The notes beneath the pieces are model-generated. The model had not been told where the DNA came from, did not search any database, and saw only the letters and a list, made by a program, of their open reading frames with translations. Positions 1 through 12,497 of a DNA stretch of 64,000 bases are shown here, in pieces. Numbering within the stretch: position 1 is the stretch's first letter; every line of letters starts with the position of its first letter. The stretch is from the NCBI RefSeq assembly GCF_042453785.1, contig NC_091673.1:7399001-7463000 (forward strand), in the 5' to 3' direction. Made by a program: the position numbers and the translations under genes. The DNA comes from Malus domestica. Taxonomy: Eukaryota; Streptophyta; Magnoliopsida; Rosales; Rosaceae.

Positions 1-3000
1 TCGATGTCCAAAGGAAACTTTAGTAGTCAAATTTCATCCTCTAAACCGACATCATAATTCAAATTGAAAAGATTTACAAGCATAAGACTTAAACAATGCG
101 TACCTTAGCAATCATTGATTAACCTTCATGGATCCAACACTTTGCATCAACAAGTCTCATAAAGAGATACAAAATACATCATGATGCAACCGATTTCCAT
201 GCCTTCAAACCAAAACCTTTTATGGGGCTCATTGTGGAAATATTTGTCACTAATGGCATGAAACTTTATCCCAATAAACTTCATGAAACTAAATTAATTT
301 ACACCTGTAGGCAAGAAAATTAACTAGTTTCTAGTACTAGATTTTATGTCACAAAAGTTCCTTCATGAAAAACTTCAACACCTGTAGGCAAGATGAAGGT
401 TTTCACAACTTCTGTGAAATAAAACCCATACTATGCCATCTTAATTAAACTAAAAGAAGTAATCCACACCTGTAGGCAAGAAGATTATCCCTTTTATTCT
501 AATTAAGATGCAAAGTTGACCGAAGTAACTCAAAAATACAGTCTCATCATCAACTGAGCCGTTGCGGCTTCCTTTAGTTGAAAAGGCATTGGTCAACTCC
601 GCCCTGAAACAATACAAGAAGTCACATGGATTAATTAACTGTAAGTGACAAAATTATGATAACCTGATTCGAGCTTCGAGTCTTGCCAACAAATGGCACT
701 AATTCCTTCATAACTCCCTTTGACATTAAATTAATCTCAAGAAACCTGACAGCATACTTGAAAAAGATTAATCACATATAGAACAAGTTTTATTCCACCA
801 CAAGAATGTCAATACTTATCATTACGGAGTCAATTGCTTGAAATAGAAATACTTTATGTAATGCAAAAGAACAATACATTCCTTTAATTTAAAAACTAAA
901 TTGCTCAAATGTTTTCTTAAGTCAAACGGGTTCCTTTTCTTTTGTACATTTCTTTCCGTAGTACAAGGCTCCTAAATCATTAGCATCAAAAGCGTGCATT
1001 AGCCTTGTAAATACCAAATTAAACAAAGGAACTACCAAAATTCTTTTCTTTCAAAAGAAACATCTCCAATACATGCCATACATTAGGCTTGTATAAGTTT
1101 CTTTTCTTCTCCCCTTATGACACATAAAAATTACTAATCAAAGTACTGTTTAAATTCTTTAGGAATAGGAAAAACCACAAACAATAATACATGTTTGAAA
1201 ATTCATGCTTATTAGTTAAGCCACATACTTTGAATGAAATACATACCTCATGCCTTCATATGTTCACTACTTCTTTATAAACATATATAATCACATGACC
1301 ACCATAATTCTCATATAAGAATAAATAGAATACAAATGAGAAGTGTCACATAATTACTGCAAACCTCATTCATCTGTATACTGTACTTGTTCTTGCCACC
1401 GAATGCTTTCTGTCACTCTCAGTCAATCCACAAGTTATGCATCAATTTCATAGTTAACTAGTCACGTACAATTGAATGACTATACTGAGATAGGAAAGCA
1501 AAATTATAGACAAAACTAATTTGATTAGTCAAGCAAATTTCTTATGGAGTTAATATCATTATAAACAGTACTTGAATTAAATCTCCAATCATACTTAAGT
1601 ACTAGCATACTGCATTACTAATCAACACATTTGTGCCTTTACATAAGATCATCTCAAGCTTAAAGCAATATAGGACAACCCAATCCCTTTAATAAAACAC
1701 GCCATATGTCAATTTTGCTCCATGCTTGCATACTTAAAATTGAATCCATATTAGATATTTCCGACAGCAACCAATGACATGGCTATTTAATTCAGTCTAT
1801 ATATATTTCCTACACATAATCATGTAATGCAAAAAGGAAAACAGAACCTGCAATAATCCGTGAGGCATTCGAAGGGTGGTTAGTGTCCCCTTGTTGCCTG
1901 TCCACCCAGGACGCACCTCACACAGGTGTTCTCGCGTGTGGCAGTAAAACCCCCTTAAACTTGCGGCTGGAGCTTTTGATTCCAGCAAGCTCGCTCTTAT
2001 GTGGCACTAACAAAAATTAGCCGCGAACAAACAAGATAGATTTGACTTTTACATACTTCTTGGCATGTTTGCATATCCCAATTGCCGACACTTATGCAAT
2101 TATTTCTTGTTAAATTGGAGTATCACCTCAAGCCATTTTGTAGAGAACAAATCAGTGAATGTGTAATAGAAATTTATGGCAACCAAATTATATCATAACG
2201 GTACCTTAATTTACTGGAGTAATAATTCAAATAAATTGCAAAACCTTAAATTTATCATTGCTCTTCCTGATCGAAAAGAAGTATATTAACATATACCAGA
2301 TTAAAAATTGATAATGTCAATTCTTAGTCAAACACATAAATCATGTGCCTATTTTTATACAGTTGCCAAACATAAAATAATTGGATCCATATTCATGACA
2401 TACTTAACTGAAACATGGTATTCAATGTATGTACATGCTCTACAATACTTAGCACATCACTCATGCAAGTACATATTTATCTTATTACCAATTTAAGCTT
2501 TTAGGGATCAACCCAAATATATATCAGCCAAAATATCATAAACCATCATGGAAATCAAAGTCAATGATACAAACCGTTTTGCTATGGTGGATGACTTCGT
2601 TCTTGCTAATTGGAGGGGCCTCTTCAGTAAGGTCAGAACAAATATGGCATGCTTACAAAAATTGAGATCATCAGTGGCACATGGTAAATCATTCCAACCA
2701 AAACATTAGCATGAAAATTGAAATAGAACGAAACTATTATTCTTCTCAGTGCCTGGTTCGTGGTTTTATACTTGTGATTTCATGTGTTTCTAACGCAAGC
2801 TATTTTCAATGCTTAATATGGCTGGTCAAAGGGAATCACTTTAAATTATATTTGAAATAGAAAAATCTCCCATGGTTTCCATTGTAAAATAGTTATGATA
2901 CCATGATTTATATATAAGAATTGATACCACGATTTGCATTCGTGCCATAAAATTATTAAAATTCTTGACTAAAACCGAATGGTTATATAACCTATTAACA

Positions 3001-3137
3001 ATCATCAATTGTACCGATTGAAACAACATGGTGGTGTTGCCAAGTATATGCAATCATAACATGGATTAAAAACGCAGCTCATAAAAATATTATATAGTCC
3101 AACCTAAACCCTAATAGGTTTTAATCATATAACCAAT
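1..3137 (-). mobile_element. non-coding interior of a minus-strand LTR element, left end outside the window
   Basis: Next to the LTR and primer-binding site at 3138-3598, this stretch should be the interior of an LTR retrotransposon read on the minus strand. I see no gag, protease, integrase or reverse transcriptase motif in any frame; the longest frames are about 60-70 residues. That makes it non-autonomous (LARD-like) or badly decayed. The far LTR and polypurine tract are not visible. The first 600 bp are rich in foldbacks, described separately. 1855-1990 is a locally GC-richer island of unknown meaning. The remainder is AT-rich with nothing I can name. An unrelated non-coding RNA gene next to a truncated LTR cannot be excluded. 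Confidence 0.5.
285..510. repeat. three consecutive stem-loops with one conserved apical loop
   Basis: The 16-nt word ACACCTGTAGGCAAGA occurs at 301-316, 378-393 and 466-481, each time as the apical loop of a hairpin whose arms differ. Hairpin 1: 294-300 pairs with 317-323, and 285-291 with 325-331. Hairpin 2: 366-377 pairs with 394-405 (11 of 12), and 342-359 with 407-424 (16 of 18). Hairpin 3: 460-464 pairs with 483-487, a 6-bp block TAAAAG pairs with CTTTTA further out, and 437-447 pairs perfectly with 500-510. Constant loops on different but complementary stems suggest selection on a folded RNA or DNA. Further foldbacks flank the trio: 142-149 with 182-189, and 514-520 with GGTCAAC near 597 enclosing AGCCG-TTG-CGGCT. 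Confidence 0.7.
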
Positions 3138-3150
3138 GGCTCTGATACCA
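3138..3150 (-). other. primer-binding site (tRNA-iMet type)
   Basis: On the minus strand this reads TGGTATCAGAGCC, the usual plant LTR-retrotransposon primer-binding site complementary to the 3' end of initiator tRNA-Met. It lies two bases inside the LTR at 3153-3598 and fixes the element's orientation as minus strand, with its interior toward position 1. Confidence 0.8.
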
Positions 3151-3152
3151 AC

Positions 3153-3598
3153 TGTTAGCCTTATTAGGTTATACAATTAAAACACAAACGAATGAGTTAC
3201 TAACCTGATTCCAACGGTAGCCATGGAAGTCGAACACGAAAGGAAGTGGGCATGGCAACACCAAGATCTTCTATAAGTTCCTAGCCGAATACAACTACTC
3301 TATGGGAAGCATTATGCTGTGTGTTCTAGGGCTTATAGGGACCGGTGTTTTATATAGGCTAAAAGCTAGGATTTCCATCCATAAAGGAAACCTAAACTTA
3401 CTTTATTAGCCTCCAAGTCAAGTATCATAATCATATTCAATTAAGGATTCCATCAATCCTATTTCCAATATAAGACACCTTATATAGGATTGATATCTTT
3501 AAGAGATCAAATCACAAATAACATTATTCTCCAATATTACATTCCTATTACATATAGTAGACCATTTAAAGGTTGATTTATATTGGATAAATCCAACA
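3153..3598 (-). mobile_element. 5' LTR of a minus-strand LTR element
   Basis: A 446-bp block with canonical LTR ends (TGTTGG...CTAACA on the minus strand), followed after two bases by the primer-binding site. The partner LTR and target duplication must lie outside the window, so the right boundary rests only on the TG/CA ends. No coding content. Confidence 0.65.
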
Positions 3599-3712
3599 TT
3601 TGGTATACTAAAAACACGGCCACGTGGCGTTACAATTCTACTGAAATTATAGGACATGTGACTTGTGTTCTCGATGTCCATAAAAATTTCTCCAGAGAAA
3701 GAAATAAATTAA

Positions 3713-3947
3713 GGACTCATTTGAATCTGCTTTTAAAATGATTGGAAGTGCTTTTAGAGAAAATGTTTTTTTTTTGTTCCAAAAGCATTTAAAGTATTTT
3801 CTGCAATAAGCACTAGTTATGTGCTTCTTCCAGGAAATATTTAAGTGCTTTTCTAGAATTTACTTGCATTTTTACTAATAATTGGTTCCATAAACATTTT
3901 CACCAAAAATGGTTTCAGTCATTTTAAAAGCACATCTAAACGAACTT
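3713..3947. mobile_element. MITE with about 30-bp terminal inverted repeats
   Basis: The left end (TTTGAATCTGCTTTTAAAAT) is inverted at the right end (ATTTTAAAAGCACATCTAAA). Inside are repeated GTGCTTTT/AAAAGCAC words. It is about 235 bp with no coding capacity. Decayed relatives, recognisable by AAGTGCTTTTAGAATCC and a CAAACGAACC end, lie near 17165-17365 and 50500-50705. Confidence 0.6.
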
Positions 3948-3959
3948 TAAAGCAGAGGA

Positions 3960-4215
3960 CTAACCAATGAAGATAGAGCTTCCCCAACTCAATGAGTTCA
4001 GAGAGAGCGAACCCATTGGCCAATTTCAGGCCAGAGTCCAATCCAAAACTGGGTTCCTGTTAAAAAATGGAAAGAGTAGATTAAACGAACGTTACGAACC
4101 TCTGCAGTAAAATGATGGAGTAAAATTCTGATGAAGTCCCGGCGCTTTACAGCAAGAGAAGCAATGGAGTGACCGGAGCTTGAAGTCCCAAGATTGAACA
4201 ACCAACGACTACCAG
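3960..4215 (-). pseudogene. possible gene fragment with splice-like signals
   Basis: On the minus strand, a reading stretch from about 4215 to 4102 could splice at GAG|GTTCGT to an acceptor CAG|GAACCC near 4054. It would then continue in frame to about 3970, where another donor-like TG|GTTAGT occurs. No ATG opens it, no downstream exon is evident, and I do not recognise the product. It could be a gene relic cut by neighbouring repeats, or chance. Confidence 0.2.
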
Positions 4216-4268
4216 AACATGCAAAGCTTTGCGTTTTACATTTTTCTTTGTTAATTTTTTATGGCTTA

Positions 4269-4890
4269 TTATATTAGTATCCCACAAATTGTTGAATAAA
4301 CCTCACATACTTAATACACCCCACATTTACTATTAAAAATTATTTTAATACACCCTACTTCCTTCCTCATAATACCCTCACACCCCATATTATTAATATA
4401 CACCTTACATTTTCTACATACATCCCACATTTTTTATATACCCTACATTTCTCAAATCTTATAACACTCATTTTTAAATTTGCCGAATGATTTCAAACTA
4501 TCTGAACGTTAGTTTGCCAAATGATTTCAAATTGAATTATTTGAAAAAATGTTTAGGTTCATTTGAACGTTTTTTAATAACAATAATACTGATTTCAAAG
4601 CTTTTGAAACACCGATTTCGTGTTTCATTCGTCAAAAATAATTTTTCTCAATCAACATGTTTTTAGTTTCATTGCTTAGGGTTTTGTTCAACAATGGAGG
4701 GTGGAAGGGATTTTTTATAGTTGAAGTAAATAAATAATATGTTAAAAGTGATTTTGGATGTATTTATAAATTTTTTATTATTTTTTAAACCTAATAAGGT
4801 CAAAATTGTTATTACATAATAGAGTAAATAAGTCATTAATATTAAATTTTAATGTAGGATGTATTCAATTGTATGGGGTACTAATATAAA
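4269..4890. mobile_element. non-autonomous DNA transposon-like element with inverted ends
   Basis: The left end (TATTAGTATCCCACAAATTG) and the inverted right end (TATTAGTACCCCATACAATTG, given here only as a match to 4865-4889) agree over about 30 bases with a few differences. The 620-bp interior is AT-rich with loose repeats of TACACCCTACATT. No transposase frame. The target duplication is unclear, so I cannot assign a superfamily. Confidence 0.5.
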
Positions 4891-4894
4891 AAGT

Positions 4895-5687
4895 TTTTTT
4901 TATTTATTTTTCGTTTTAGAAAATTCTGTTGCCACGTGGATCATTGAAGACAACAAAAAAGGGTCATCCTAAAGTTGACCAAAGTTAGAAAACCGGCACC
5001 GCACCACCAGGGACGAGACGCTGGAGATTTTACCGTAAAAACCAATAATATATCTTCTCTCTAACCACAGTTAAAAGTACGATTCTAAACCGACAAAGCT
5101 CATATTTTGCGAAGGTTGAGATAATCGTTTATAGTACATAGTCTTATTCATTCTTCACCAGAGAGTTATTTCCACGATTCGAACCCTTAACCACAACTAA
5201 ATTTTAATTTTTTCTAAACAAAAACAAAAGACGAGCCTTGACGTAATACAAAGATTACTCCTTTTTGTCCAAAAAGTCACGGGCTCGAAACATGAAAAAA
5301 CCTCTGTGAACCCTAGCAAATCGAGAAACCTCGTTGACTTGAGATCGTCATTTATCGAACAGTTAAAACACCTCCCGAAAGACTCAAAAATGTGTGAAAA
5401 TTAATTTTTCTGTCTAATGAGAAATGCCGAAAGTTGAGAACTGTCTCAGATTTGAGGTTCATCTGTGATATACCAAAACTACGATGAAATAAAACGAATA
5501 CGTGAGGTGGAAAAATTTCCATCGGATTTTTGATTTTCTGCAACCTAAAAATGTGATTGCAGAGAATTTGAATTTGGGGATGGGACATATATACAAATAT
5601 GAAAGAAAAAGAATGAGGTAAAAGAAATGACAAAATGTGTATGATACAATTTGCTTGCACACCCTAATGAGGAACAATCAGACTTGG
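4895..5687. other. downstream flank of the TNO1-like gene
   Basis: AT-rich DNA between a repeat element and the TNO1-like stop codon. The part nearest 5687 is presumably the 3' untranslated region. I see no protein gene here; open frames on the minus strand around 5350-5680 only continue past the stop codon in other frames. Confidence 0.4.
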
Positions 5688-8600
5688 TTACAAAATGGTT
5701 CCTAGCAGCCACAGATGCAAGAGGAGAGAGTAGGCGATCAGTCCGAGCCTTGCCTTCGGGCGACTCATCAAAACCCGACCGCCAGATACCCTGCGTATAG
5801 AGATCAGAAAAGCAAATTAGAATCAAGTTAAATAAGACCCCATTGGAAAGTGGCAGACCGCATTGATCAAAACAACGATTAAATATGCGGAGTAAGATGT
5901 TAGGCAGCTACTAAGGTTTTCGTGTAATGTGGTTTCGAAAAAAAGTAGGTGAAAAGAAGAAGGGATTTTGATAGTTTTCCACCCGACCCTCTTCTTTATA
6001 TAACGAGTTTAAGCTCAAGAGTTTACCAAATTCCATCGATTCGATCTGCAATCAACTTTCCTTGTCTTGGTACGAGACCAGATGCATTGAGAGATTTGAA
6101 TACATGACCTGCAAAAGGACGAGAAAATGAAAGAAATAAGTTTACCAGGCCTTAAAAAGTGTTTGAAATGACAGACAAATCGTAAGGTGCCAACCTTTGT
6201 CCTCATCAGTTTCTTCATTGTTGACCAGACGAGTAGATTCAGAACCAATTTCAATTGCGAGATGTTCAGTTGAACCCTTCCTCATAGTTCGCACATGAGC
6301 CGCTGATTGGACAGGAGATATTGCGTTCTTTCCATGTGATCCCTGAAAAAAAAAATTATTTACTAAGTTCAAATCTTACAGGTCTCATCAGTCCATACAT
6401 ACAATCACAACTGATATTGCTCAGCATGCAACTAACAATAGGCACCGTAATGAGCCTAAACCTCAACCATCAACAGAAGCTTATATTATATTTACTGGAA
6501 AACACCTCAACTTAACTGGAATATCTTGTAGCATATATCAAAACGTTCAAAAGGAATCAAATGATAACCGCAGAAAGACGGGAATTATCAAGGAGTCATA
6601 TAAATGAACATTTACCCCATCTTCAATTTCAGATATCTCTGAACCAGTAGTAGGTGCTTCAAAGATACTCCTTTCCTGGACAATCACTGGCTGAGCAGCC
6701 CGCCCTTGAAGTGAATTAACCTTGGTCGATAATCCCTCCACAACCCTTTGGCTCTCGCCCAACTTAGTACCAAGTTCCTGGGCTTTTGATTTTGAACTTT
6801 CAGACTCCAATTGTAAAGCCCTAACCTGCTTCTCCAATACTGATAGAAGTCCAGTCACACCAGAAGATTTCTGGTCTACAACTAAATCACTACCTCCTGA
6901 CATATCTATAATTTTTTCCAAACTATATATAAGCACAGACAATTCATTTTTCATCTTCTCTCTATCTTGTCTATCTCTATCATAACTTTCAGCCTCCTCC
7001 TTCAATTGTTCAATTTCGAGATTCCTAGTCCCAAGAGTTGACTGCAGCTCTTCATTTTCATAAGACAATAAGTTTATCCGATGCTGAAGGTCAGTAATAT
7101 TATCAATAACGTAAAAGAGCTTCTTCACATGAGCTGAATTGTGGGGCTCCAAGTCTCCTCCATGTGACTCTGGGATTTCAATCCTGCCAATCTTGTCAAA
7201 GAGAGTTTTGACTTCAGATGCTGACAGGAGTGAGTCTTCAGCCTCTGAAACAAGCAATGTGAACAAATAAGTCATCAGAGCACGGACAGTCACTACAACT
7301 GTACAACAGCAAAGTAGTAAGAGGATACGAAAGAAAAGAAAAGATATTCACCTTGTTCTTTCATCGACATAGCATTGCACAGTGATAAAACTTCCACCTC
7401 TTTTTCATTAAACTTATCTTCTTGGGATTGATAATCCTCTAGTCTAAGTGTCAGCTTACTGCACGAATTCTGTAATGCTTCTACATCAGCATCCAACTTG
7501 GAAATCCTATTTTGTCCTAGATCCCTTTCTTCAATGGCTTTCTTAGAAATCGTCCTAGCTTCTGTCAGTTTACACTGCAGATCTTCAATTGTAGAGGCTG
7601 CCACTTTACTTGTTCTCTCAAACTGTTTAATCAAAGCTTTAACTTTTCTAATAGAAACGTACAACATTTCTGCGGTTTTTCCATATTTGCTGTCCTGTAG
7701 ACCTTGCTCATCTGCTTCTGTGGTCTCTCCACTGATTACTGTTTCCCGGGGCAAATTATGTTTCAATTTTTCAAGCTCAGGAACAGAGCTCAGTTCAAGT
7801 AAATTGTTCTCGACTCCAAATTGAAGTTCTCCGATAGCAGCGGTACAAGCAGAAAGTAGAGACTTAAGATCATTTTCTAATATGGCTATTGTATTCCCCT
7901 GTTCCTGTTTACATATTTCCAGATTAGTTGCTTGTTGTTTGACAGACTCCATGTTCTCGAACCTAGCTATTACTTCATCCCTTACTGCCTGTAGATTTCT
8001 CAACAGATTTGCAATAAACCCATCTACAGAAGAAGATAAACATTCAAAAATTTCTGCAAGAACATCTTCTCGCATCTGGAACCTTTCCACAGTCCGCTTC
8101 AAACATGAAGACATATCAGCATCTGCAACACTGGCCTCACCAGTAACCTTTTCCACACTGGATATAGTGTCAATGCCATCTGAGAAAGACTTTGTCACAT
8201 ATGAATCTTCCTGGATTAAGTAATAAAAGGAGCTCATTAGAACAAAATTCTAGCTCTTCTTGAATACATCATACATACAGAAAAGGAGCAATTTTCACAA
8301 ATATTTGGGGTCATTGGGAACACATCACAATGACATTCTAATCATAAAGGAATTTGATATTATCAGAGCCGTAAAATCTAATATCATGTTTTATTGGCAT
8401 GTAAAAGTATTCAGAACTATTAGCAAACATATTCTTCACAGGCAGAAGTATGAAATTGAAAACAAGAGAGAGAATATAAAAAGAAGTAGGAAAGCTCTAA
8501 ATGCAAGATGGCTTCTGGTCCACCAGCATCTGCATGGCATGCACAAAAGAAAAAAAATAAAGTGAACAGCAAGGTAGAAAACTTTGTTCATCGAACAGCA

Positions 8601-11600
8601 TATATACCTCCAACACTTGATGTCTTTTCAGCTCTTCTGAATTCATGAAAACACAATGGTCCTTTATATTTCTAAGAATGAGGTCCATATCTTTCAGGCT
8701 CTCAAATTTCTTCTCGAAACATCTTTTCATAGTGGCCAACAGAGTATCATCCTTCATTAGCAGGTGAAGATTATGAAGGTGGCTACTTAGCTCTATGGAC
8801 CTGCTTTCTGTGCTGCCATTAGTTCCAGACAACTCTTCGTCTTGTGTATTTAACTTGGAATTAAGTGTCAATATTTCGTCTTCAGCATTTTTCTTTTCAC
8901 CTTGAAGGACAGAAATATCATTCTCAGCCTTCAGCAATGCATCTTCCAGTGATTTTATGGTTGCCTTGGCATCTGCTAGCTTGTTAACGTGGATCCTAGC
9001 TTCCTCTTGCAGTTTCTTTAGTTCCACCTCTAAATTGGTCCTACCAATGTGAACTTCATTGTTTTGTTCGGTAAGCAAAGAAACATTGGTCTGTACCAGT
9101 GATAGGGAATCTTTGAGTAACTTTATGGCCTTATTGGCCTCTGTTAGTTTGCTAGTCTGAGTATCAACTTCCTCTTTCACTTTCTCTAGCTCTGTCTCTG
9201 CAGAAGCTCTACCAACTAAAGCTCCTTCTTTTTCACTAACAAGCACAGATATACTATTTTCTGCAATTGATAACGCCTCTTCCAGTGACTTTTTGGATGC
9301 ACAAACTTCATCGTACTTGCTAGCTTGAGACATAGCTTCCTCAATTGCTTTCTCTAACTCTTTTTCAACATTGGTCTTACCCAATTCCATTTCCCTCTTT
9401 TGTTCAGCAAGTAGAGAAATATCACTCTCTGCAACCGACAATTCATTTTCCAGAGACTTTAAAGTTGAGTGAGCTTCTGCTAACTTACCAGCCAGATTAT
9501 TGACTTCCTCTTTTACTTTACTCAACTCATGCTCTGCATTTTCCTTGGCATCCTGACATTCACTTATGTATCCTGCAATGAAATTCACCTTCCCCACAGG
9601 CTCTTCAAAAATTGAATCGACAGGAAGAGCAATGCCATCAATACATTCAATTACTCTCTGTAACATGTTATTACTCTCCACTAAGAACTGTTCAAGTTGA
9701 TCCCGTTGTTCCTTCATAGCAATTAGATCAGCATCTAACTTTGGGATGCGGTCTACATCAGCAGACAAACTACTTATCTTGTCCCTGCATTCAGCAAGTG
9801 CCAACTGTTCCTGCTGTAACTCAAGCTGTAACTTCTCAATTTCTGATTTCTTTTCATCCAAAAGATGTTTCAAGTTTTCCCGGTCTTGAACCAGTCCCTT
9901 ACCTTTCTTGACTGCCATGGATAACTTCTCCCTTAGCACAGTATTTTTCTCCTCTGATCGTTCAAAATCTCTCTGCAGGGTCCCTTTTTCCTCTTCCAAT
10001 GCTGCAAGTTTTTGAGATACAGCCCGCAACTCATTTGACAGGTTATTCACCTCTGACCTCACCAGTGTCTCCTGTTCCAGTAAAGTCTCACACAGCATCA
10101 ATTTCTGATCCCTTACATACAGGTGGCTTTGAATGGTTTCAAACAACTCAGCATCAACCTTTGGAGAATCAAATGAGGCATTACTCTCTTCTTTTATCTT
10201 CCCAATGCATCTGTCAACAAGCAAGGCAGGGTCTGACGAAGGTTGATAGACCTCTTCATTGTCCACTACAACTCCTGAGACATCGAGTAACATTCTGACC
10301 ATATCAGCCTTCTCTGAAGACACCTGTTGCTCTTTCTTGACAATCTCTTGGTATTCAGATGTCAGATTATCCAGCTCTGCTTGGAGATATTCCTTTGCCT
10401 GCAATTCAGCTGAAAGTGAAGCAGTTAAGTCTTCAATATTTTTACGCGCCACTTCCTTGGTTGCAGTAATTTCATCACACAACACAAGTACTTCCTCTTT
10501 TGCCATATCAGCCTTCTCTAAAGACACCTGTTGCTCTTTCTTGACAATCTCTTGGTATTCGGATGTCCGATTGTCCAGCTCTGCTTGGAGATATTCCTTT
10601 GCCTGCAACTCAGCTGAAAGTGAATCAGTTAAGTGGTCGATATTTTTACGTGCCACTTCCTTAGTTGCAGTAATTTCATCGCGCAACATAAGCACTTCCT
10701 CTTTGGCCTGAGAAAACGATTCCCTAAGCCAATTTACTTGAGACTCTAAGTCAGAAGATGAAATAACTTCTGGTAGATCAATTGCATGCATAGCATCTCT
10801 CAAGTTTTTGAATTCAAGGGAAATTCCCTTGAGTTTATCATTTTCATCCGAAAGCCATCGAAGTTTCTCTAGAATATCCATAGATTGAAGTTCTTCAGGT
10901 ACACCGGTCTGAGACATAATCTCCTCCAAACTTTCAATGATTACATTCTTCTGGGATACTATTTCTTGCAAGGATGCAATCGAATTTTCGCTCCTAATCA
11001 ATTCCTCCTTGGTTAACTCAGCAGCTTCAATTGCGCTTGACTTCTCTTGCAATTCAATCAAACACTTCTCAAGCTCACTCGTTTTTTCAGCAATGGACTG
11101 CTTCAATGAGTCCCGTTGCTGCACCAATGCCTTCCCTTTTGTCACGGCCATAGCAAGCTTCTCTCTGGTATTAGAGCACCTATGCTTCTCCTGCTCCAGT
11201 TCCATTTTTGTTTGTCCTAGATCAGCATTCACCGCCTCAACTATCCCTTTTTGATTTTCAAGTTCTTCTATCACTTTCCTATTTTCATCTTCTAGATGGC
11301 TCAATCTTTTGACAAACTCTGATTCCTTTCTTTTGAGCTCAAGTAACTCATCACAGGCAGCAGTAAAAACCCCTCCTAGTTCCTGTGAATTAAGATCTGA
11401 CCTGGCTTCCGGCAAGCACTGTCTAAGTTGTTCAATTTCAGAAAGCATCCTGGTGAACTTCTCAATTAGCATAGAAGTGCCTTGCTCAACATGTACTAAT
11501 TTTCCACCGACAGAACCATCCAACATTTCTTGTTGATCAACGACTCCCCCAAGGGAAGCCAGCATCCTGTTTGTCACAACTTCAATGTATGTATCCTTCT

Positions 11601-12497
11601 CAATCTGAGCCTCAGATGACATTTCCACAGACCTCTGAGCAGAATTCAAAAAAATTGCAACAACATCATTCAATACCGAAAACTCATTGACCTTGGCATT
11701 GAGTTCCTCAATCTCTTGATCCTTCTTAAACACAACTCCATCAAGTTCTCTCACCGCGGCCTCAGTCTGCAACCGTTTCTCCAAAGCCGTTTTAACAAGT
11801 CCAGAGCATTCAGTTATCAACTCACGCCACCAGGTATCCGTACCTTTATCATCTTCCCTACTTTCTTTGTCATGATAAAAATTACCGCTTTCGCCAATCG
11901 ATGGCTGTTGATCAGTAAGAGCATTCAGCTGAAACCGAAGACTGGCAATTTCTCTAGCAAAAGCCTCTCTTTCTTCCTACATTTTAAACAACAACAATCA
12001 ACAATCAACACCGAAAACACGAAAATGCCTCATAAAAGAAATACCGACCTCGAATTGGCGTGCCAAACTTTCCTTCTCGCCAACAGTAGTATCCAGCAAA
12101 AGCCGCAGGCGGTCCAACTCATCCATTGCGTAATCCTCCGAGCAATCCACAAACTCCTCTTTCCCCGAGTCCTCCGTCACTTTGCCTTTATCTTCCGCCA
12201 CCTGGTTATCACCGTCTGCCACCGATTCCGCCACCGGCCACGCTGACCCTAATTCCTGCAATTAAAACCGATAAACAAAGCTTTACTACCCGATCAAAAT
12301 GAACCGGCACCGTTCAGCAAATTGCAATTCCGGAATTCTCCGATTACCTGATTCACCGGCTCGGCGACGTCGTCTCGAATTGCATTCGAATCCTTGGCCA
12401 ACCCATTCGCAATTGGACTGCCTCGAATCTGTTGATCTCCCTCCGCCTCAGCTTTCGAGTCCTCCAGAACCTGCTTCAAGCCAGGTTTCTCAGACAT
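5688..12497 (-). CDS. TNO1: TNO1-like long coiled-coil, tail-anchored trans-Golgi protein
   Basis: Eight exons on the minus strand: 12497-12348, 12255-12049, 11976-8608, 8210-7352, 7244-6616, 6342-6195, 6108-6027 and 5790-5688, all GT-AG and in phase, giving 1,848 residues (Arabidopsis TNO1 is about 1,800). Nearly the whole chain is charged heptad coiled coil (Glu/Lys/Leu/Gln rich). The last exons encode a conserved tail, GKLIADRIDGIWVSGGRVLM, then a hydrophobic end of about 20 residues (LIAYSLLLHLWLLGTIL) that looks like a single C-terminal membrane anchor. In Arabidopsis TNO1 binds the SNARE SYP41 at the trans-Golgi network and supports vacuolar trafficking and salt tolerance; that role is inferred here. 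Met at 12497 (MSEKPG) is preferred; in-frame Met codons at 12512 and 12539 are possible. A 68-codon tandem duplication lies in exon 3. No breaks seen. Confidence 0.88.
10297..10704 (-). repeat. 68-codon tandem duplication inside the TNO1-like coiled coil
   Basis: Units 10704-10501 and 10500-10297 are each 204 bp and encode two adjacent 68-residue blocks, starting KEEVLMLRDEITATKEVARK and KEEVLVLCDEITATKEVARK. About 60 of 68 residues match. The frame is kept, so the duplication lengthens the rod by about 10 nm if helical. 68 is not a multiple of 7, so the heptad register shifts between units. Confidence 0.9.

Noticed and set aside
285..510. CRISPR-like spaced direct repeats
   Set aside because: Three short repeats in a plant retroelement with self-complementary flanks, not unique spacers; better explained as stem-loops.
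10259..10711. 150-codon plus-strand frame with internal repetition
   Set aside because: Antisense shadow of the 68-codon tandem duplication in the TNO1-like exon 3.
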